Positions 60,177 through 64,000 of a stretch of 64,000 nucleotides of DNA are shown here, one piece after another. Source of the stretch: CAVUEG01 sp963740525 (GTDB lineage Bacteria; Actinomycetota; Actinomycetes; Propionibacteriales; Nocardioidaceae); the NCBI GenBank assembly GCA_963740525.1, contig CAVUEG010000006.1:930001-994000 (forward strand). The letters run 5' to 3'. Positions within the stretch are counted from its first letter, which is position 1. Every line of letters starts with the position of its first letter. The notes under the pieces are model-generated. The model ran no database searches, was not told the origin of the DNA, and saw nothing but the letters and a program-made list of their open reading frames with translations. The position numbers and the translations under genes are program-made.

Positions 60177-60896
60177 GTGTCGAAGACACTGCGTGACCAC
60201 GCTCAGAAGGTTGCACACAAGCTCACCCCGCACCTCCACTCGGCCAGAGAGAAGGCGGCACCGGTGCTCGCCGACGCCCGCGAGAAGGCGGGCCCGATGA
60301 TCGCCGAGGCCCGGGACAAGGCAGCGCCGTACGTCGCAGAGGCGCGCGAGAAGGCGGCGCCCTACCTCGCGGAGGCCCGCGACAAGGCCGGGCCGGCCCT
60401 CGCCGAGGCGCGCGACAAGGCGGCGCCGTATGTAGCGGAAGCCCGCGAGCGGGCGAGCGACCGCTTCCACCAGGACGTGCTGCCGGCGCTGGCCGCCGCG
60501 GTGGCCGCTGCCGACGAGGCCACGGCCGAGCACCGCGCAGAGGCGGGTCGCCGGGGCCGCGCTGCCGCGGCTGCGCTCAAGGGCGAGGTCGACGCGCCCG
60601 CCAAGAAGCACCGCCTCCGCAAGATCATGACCGTGCTCGGGCTGGCCGGGATCGCGGCAGCAGTGACCAAGGCGCTCTCGGACCGTCAGTCGACGGCCAC
60701 CTGGCAGTCGGCGTACACGCCGACCGCGCCGACGCCCGCCGCTCCGGCCTCGCCGGTCACGCCCGCGGCACCGGCGGCGGGTGCCGACGACACCGGTGCC
60801 GCCTCACCGGACGAGGCGATCGCAGACGCCGAGGAGACGCCGCACGGCGCCACCACGCCGGAGAACCCGGTCGAGGTCGTCGAGGTCGACGAGTAG
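60177..60896 (+). CDS. DUF5324-like protein with 11-residue repeats
   Basis: Protein of 239 residues. Residues about 20-100 are eight or so imperfect 11-residue repeats of the form A(R/E)(D/E)KA(A/G)P(Y/A/V)(V/L)AEA, an amphipathic helix pattern like LEA or apolipoprotein repeats. One hydrophobic helix (IMTVLGLAGIAAAV) near 152-165 is followed by an Ala/Pro/Thr-rich acidic tail. It may lie along a membrane. The same kind of gene follows ppiA in streptomycetes. The GTG at 60177 is chosen for GAGAGGA upstream. Confidence 0.7.
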   Translation: MSKTLRDHAQKVAHKLTPHLHSAREKAAPVLADAREKAGPMIAEARDKAAPYVAEAREKAAPYLAEARDKAGPALAEARDKAAPYVAEARERASDRFHQDVLPALAAAVAAADEATAEHRAEAGRRGRAAAAALKGEVDAPAKKHRLRKIMTVLGLAGIAAAVTKALSDRQSTATWQSAYTPTAPTPAAPASPVTPAAPAAGADDTGAASPDEAIADAEETPHGATTPENPVEVVEVDE

Positions 60897-60915
60897 TCCC
60901 GCACCAGACCTGACC

Positions 60916-61974
60916 TCAGCCTGTCCGACCGCCCGTGTGCTTCCAGCGCACGGGCGGCGGCAGGTCGAGGGGCCGGTTCTCCTCGATCCAGGCGTCGATC
61001 TTCTCCCACCACGAGAAGAGCCAGTCGATCCGGCCCTCGCGGTCGGCCGGGATCTCCTCGCGAGGGATGCGCCACCAGCGCATGATGATCTGCTTGTCCA
61101 TCGGAAGCTCGCGCCAGATGTCGGTCACCGTGAGCAGGTGATCGAGGCCGGTGTGGGCGACCAGCACCACGTCGGCCTCGGGCGCCGCGTCGAGCGCCGC
61201 GATCAGGCCACCGGGCCGCGGCGCGAGGACGTTCTCCATCTGCTCGGCGCGCTGGGCCATCCGCTCCAGGCCCAGGCGGCGGAGCTTCTCGATCGCCCGC
61301 GCCCGCCGCTCGGGGGTGAAGTTCCCGCCCTCGGGGAAGATCACGAAGGCGTCGTTGTGGTCGAGGTTGCGAGCGAGCTCGCCGATCTTCTCCTCCAGGT
61401 CGTTGCCGCCGTGAGGGTTCGGCGAGATGAAGCGGCTGGGCACCCGGTTGAGGATCACGTCGATCGCGGGGTCCCAGGCGATCGTGTCCTTGAGCACCAG
61501 CCGCGGCTCCCGGCCGTACCAGTGCATCAGGGCGTAGATCAGCGTGAACGAGTCCCCCGGGCCGGCGTGGCGGCAGCAGACCAGGAGCGGTTCCCCCGGG
61601 TGCGCGTCGGGGGCCGGTCCCTCGGTGACGATGCGGAGCCGGAACACCCGCCGGGCCTCGCGGTAGAAGACGACCAGGACGGTCTGCACGATGTCGTAGT
61701 GGACCCGCTCGAACCACGGTCGACGCAGGAACAGCCCGAACCCGCTGGCGATCCACAGGCCGAAGAGCTCGACCAGCATCAGGCTCTCGAGGGTGGCGTA
61801 GAGCATCAGCACCCACAGCAACCGCAGGGGACGCAGCCTGCCGGGGACCACCGGCGACAGCACGGCCGCCCCGATCAGCCACAGCGGCATGGTGCCCCAC
61901 ATCAAGGCGGTCAGGGCCACGACTCCGGGCGCGAGCACCAGCCGGCGCAGCAGCCGGACCCACGTCTGGTTCAT
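60916..61974 (-). CDS. 1-acyl-glycerol-3-phosphate acyltransferase family protein
   Basis: Membrane-associated lipid acyltransferase (PlsC domain) of 352 residues. Two hydrophobic segments at the N-terminus (about 10-75), then the catalytic H-x4-D as RHAGPGD, the EEKIGEL region, and FPEGGNFTP, the glycerophosphate-binding block. It is longer than typical PlsC, with a C-terminal extension to HTGGRTG. The ATG overlaps the stop of the patatin gene (ATGA), so an acyltransferase and a lipase are made together. Confidence 0.88.
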   Translation of the reverse strand: MNQTWVRLLRRLVLAPGVVALTALMWGTMPLWLIGAAVLSPVVPGRLRPLRLLWVLMLYATLESLMLVELFGLWIASGFGLFLRRPWFERVHYDIVQTVLVVFYREARRVFRLRIVTEGPAPDAHPGEPLLVCCRHAGPGDSFTLIYALMHWYGREPRLVLKDTIAWDPAIDVILNRVPSRFISPNPHGGNDLEEKIGELARNLDHNDAFVIFPEGGNFTPERRARAIEKLRRLGLERMAQRAEQMENVLAPRPGGLIAALDAAPEADVVLVAHTGLDHLLTVTDIWRELPMDKQIIMRWWRIPREEIPADREGRIDWLFSWWEKIDAWIEENRPLDLPPPVRWKHTGGRTG

Positions 61975-62807
61975 TCGGCGGCCAGGTGCTCGTCGAGGTA
62001 GCGGGCGGACGCGTCGTACGCCGCGTCGATCCTGGCGCCGACGGCGGCGAAGTCGCGGTAGGCGAAGACGCTGTCGTCGCGGGCGGACCCGCCCCCGGTC
62101 GGCAGCACGTGCGCCTCGACGTGGTCGGGAAGCTCGGACATCTCGCGGACGAACCGGTGCCGCCGGGCGATCTCGAACGAGACCCGGGCCACCTGCCACG
62201 GCTTGGTCGGCGCCGTGAGCGGCCGGTCGACCCGGCCCACCTGGAGAACGAAGATCCGGTCCGCCCCGAGGGAGACCGCGCGGCCGACCGGGATGGAGTT
62301 CACGATGCCGCCGTCGAGGTAGTGCTCGTCGCCGACTCTCGCCGGAGGAAGCAGGCCGGGTACGGCGGCACTCGCGACGACGGCCTCGACCACGGGACCG
62401 GTCGAGAACCAATGCTCGGCGGCCCGCTCGATGCTCGCCGCGCAGACCTGGAGCGGGACCGCGAGCTCCTCGAAGGTCACGTCACCGAACTCGTCCTGGA
62501 GTCGCTGTCGCAACGGCCTCGCCGAGTAGAGGTGGGTGCCGGTCGACACCGCCCGCCGGACGCGGCGTACCGGGTTGTCCTTGTAGACCTCTCGGGTGCT
62601 CGAGACCGTGTGCCACATGCTCGTGAGCCGGTCGATCACGGCCAGCGAGGGGTCGCGCGCGACCATGGCGCCGTTCAGGGCGCCGACGGAGGTTCCGAGC
62701 ACCAGGTCCGGGCTGATGCCACGGGCGAAGAGGGCACGGAGCATGCCGACCTCGACGGCCCCGAGGACGCCCCCGCCACCGAGCACGAAGGCCGTGCGCT
62801 CACTCAT
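61971..62807 (-). CDS. Patatin-like phospholipase
   Basis: Ser-Asp dyad lipase of 278 residues. The oxyanion loop is GGGGVLGAVEVG near residues 10-21; the nucleophile serine is in GTSVG near 40; the dyad aspartate is in DGG near 165. No signal peptide. It probably deacylates membrane lipids and could work with the coupled acyltransferase in lipid remodelling. Starts at ATG 62807, 3 bp after the stop of the DUF3817 gene. Confidence 0.92.
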   Translation of the reverse strand: MSERTAFVLGGGGVLGAVEVGMLRALFARGISPDLVLGTSVGALNGAMVARDPSLAVIDRLTSMWHTVSSTREVYKDNPVRRVRRAVSTGTHLYSARPLRQRLQDEFGDVTFEELAVPLQVCAASIERAAEHWFSTGPVVEAVVASAAVPGLLPPARVGDEHYLDGGIVNSIPVGRAVSLGADRIFVLQVGRVDRPLTAPTKPWQVARVSFEIARRHRFVREMSELPDHVEAHVLPTGGGSARDDSVFAYRDFAAVGARIDAAYDASARYLDEHLAAE

Positions 62808-62810
62808 CGG

Positions 62811-63212
62811 CTAGCCGGTCGGTGACGACGGGGCGGGCTGCGTGGTCGCCGTGCCTGCGTCCGCGCGCACCCGGGCCGTGGCCCGACGCTCGGCCCAGAA
62901 CGACAGGATCGGCACGGTCCCCGCGAGCAGCGTGGTCGCCGTGAACAGCGGCGCCCAGGCGGCCTTGCGGGACAACAGGAAAGCCATCACCAGGAAGATC
63001 ATGTAGAGCCAGCCGTGGGCGATCCCGAGGTAGGTCGTGATCCACTCCCCGAGCTGCTGCGGGGTGGTGCCCTCGGTGGTGAGGTACTTCAGAGGTACGC
63101 CGACCAGCACCAGCACGATCAGCAGGGTGCCGACGACGTAGGCCATCACGCGGTAGCGGAGGAGGGCGGTCCTGAGGTCGGAGGGGAGGTCGGGAGGGAG
63201 CTCGGTGTTCAC
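62811..63212 (-). CDS. DUF3817 membrane protein
   Basis: Membrane protein of 133 residues with three helices. The pattern RYRVMAYVVGTLL, then a loop with a glycine-histidine (IAHGWLYMIFLV), is that of DUF3817, a small integral-membrane domain. Function unknown. Its GTG start overlaps the stop of the SURF1 gene (GTGA), so it is likely made together with SURF1. Confidence 0.85.
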   Translation of the reverse strand: MNTELPPDLPSDLRTALLRYRVMAYVVGTLLIVLVLVGVPLKYLTTEGTTPQQLGEWITTYLGIAHGWLYMIFLVMAFLLSRKAAWAPLFTATTLLAGTVPILSFWAERRATARVRADAGTATTQPAPSSPTG

Positions 63213-63988
63213 GTCGCCGAACCTACCGGGTCGTCGCTCGCGTCCTCCGGCGCCGTCGGATCCCGGGGCGAGTCGGATCCCACGGCCCGTGACGCCGCGA
63301 TCTCGTCACGACACCAGCGCACCCACACGAACGCCGCGAAGGCCGCAAAGACCCACCACTCGAGGCCGTAGAGCAGGTTGCGCAGACCGGTGAACCAGGA
63401 CGGTGCCGGCAGTGTCGGGGGGCCGACCGCCTCGAGGCCTTGGGTGGGCCGGGCGGAGACCACGAAGGCGCCGTACAGGTCGGTGTCGACGTGCTGGATC
63501 GCGTCGGCCACCCGCAGCTGGGGCAGCACGTCGTCGGTCGGGTCGGTGTCGGTCACCAAGGAACCTTCGGGCGGCTGCAGCCAACCGGTCACGGTCGCCT
63601 CTCCGGAGACCGGCGCGGCCTCGGGCGCCGGTGACCAGCCGCGGACCACGAGCATGGCGGACCGGCCGGTAACCGCAACCGGGGTCACCACCCAGTAGCC
63701 GGTCCGGTCGCCCAGGGGACGGTCGGCGACGAAGACGGTGCCGTCGGGGAGCCAGGAGCCGGACAGCCGCACGCGCTGGCCGACGATGTCGTTGGGGAAG
63801 GGTGCGTCGGGCCCAAGGACGCCGGTCAAGGGGCGGATCGGGGCCCGGGCCAAGGTGGCGGCCTCGTCCGCACGGTGCTGCCCCCAGACGTGGTACTGCC
63901 AGACGCCCAGCGTCACGGTGGCCGCGACGGCCAGCAGCGCCACGAGGTGCACCGCGATCATCCGCGGTGTCAGCAGGGTCCGGACCAC
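63209..63988 (-). CDS. SURF1 family cytochrome oxidase assembly protein
   Basis: Helps assemble the haem-copper cytochrome c oxidase. It has 259 residues and the usual plan: one helix near 12-32, an external domain with VRLSGSWLPDGTVFVADRP and VTPVAVTGRSAMLVVRGW, then a second helix near 200-225 preceded by LLYGLEWWVF. A Pro/Asp-rich tail follows. The GTG at 63988 is set by a leaderless promoter, so this gene leads the group 63988-60916. Confidence 0.93.
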   Translation of the reverse strand: MVRTLLTPRMIAVHLVALLAVAATVTLGVWQYHVWGQHRADEAATLARAPIRPLTGVLGPDAPFPNDIVGQRVRLSGSWLPDGTVFVADRPLGDRTGYWVVTPVAVTGRSAMLVVRGWSPAPEAAPVSGEATVTGWLQPPEGSLVTDTDPTDDVLPQLRVADAIQHVDTDLYGAFVVSARPTQGLEAVGPPTLPAPSWFTGLRNLLYGLEWWVFAAFAAFVWVRWCRDEIAASRAVGSDSPRDPTAPEDASDDPVGSAT

Positions 63989-63994
63989 GCGCCG

Positions 63995-64000
63995 AGCCTA
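63995..64000 (-). promoter_or_regulatory. -10 element of the SURF1 gene (leaderless)
   Basis: TAGGCT on the minus strand, the last six bases of the window, ending 6 nt before the GTG at 63988. Confidence 0.5.

Overview
The window looks like chromosome from a high-GC actinobacterium of the Nocardioides type (family Nocardioidaceae). The evidence is the very GC-rich codon use, the mycobacterial/streptomycete-style cell-wall cluster (fhaA, fhaB, pstP, rodA, pbpA, pknA, pknB, then DUF881, crgA, rhomboid and ppiA, next to a tRNA-Leu), an AlkB-rubredoxin fusion, and leaderless promoters on many genes. In other actinobacteria that cell-wall cluster lies near oriC. I saw no phage, transposase, integrase or CRISPR array.

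Layout. 1-10.6 kb: HAD hydrolase, serS, PAP2/diacylglycerol-kinase fusion, a C45 peptidase-like acyltransferase, small membrane proteins, pheA, the nickel-pincer cofactor genes larB-larC, a GDT1-type cation exporter and arginine deiminase. 10.8-17.7 kb: SEC-C protein, anti-sigma-like ATPase, GDPD, an AAA+ ATPase followed by 31-bp-spaced palindromic repeats around an 86-residue gene, Fpg/Nei glycosylase, rhodanese, aat, EcsC. 17.7-21.1 kb: a translationally coupled trio of sulfotransferase-like genes, the middle one lacking the PAPS loop. 21.1-26.2 kb: a leucine-degradation operon (carboxyltransferase, biotin carboxylase, HMG-CoA lyase) divergent from its likely TetR repressor. 26.3-38.6 kb: secreted PhoX-like protein, SWIM and SNF2 pair, glutathione peroxidase, secreted metzincin with C-terminal repeats, M13 peptidase, quinone oxidoreductase, and an M15 carboxypeptidase lipoprotein. 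38.7-47.9 kb: membrane-fused molybdopterin oxidoreductase plus fasciclin lipoprotein, GNAT, TetR, AlkB-rubredoxin, SRPBCC, malic enzyme, nucleotidyltransferase, a 54-residue zinc ribbon and YitT. 48.0-64 kb: tRNA-Leu, the FHA/PstP/RodA/PbpA/PknA/PknB operon, DUF881, a duplicated CrgA, rhomboid, ppiA, an acyltransferase-patatin pair and SURF1.

Sequence quality. I count 13 single-base indels in seven genes, mostly in short G/C runs, and eight of them lie between 20.5 and 24.0 kb. Each restores a recognisable protein when corrected. I therefore think most are base-calling errors rather than real pseudogenes, but the affected genes are typed as pseudogenes because the sequence as given is broken.

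Gene expression. At least 19 genes have a TANNNT hexamer ending exactly 6 or 7 nt before the start codon, so leaderless transcription seems to be the normal mode here. I used this pattern to choose several starts. No stretch longer than 300 bp lacks a gene. The larger gaps (14361-14572, 14834-15011, 10649-10826, 48130-48299, 27925-28078) hold respectively two sets of palindromic repeats, a candidate small RNA, the fhaA upstream region and nothing recognisable.
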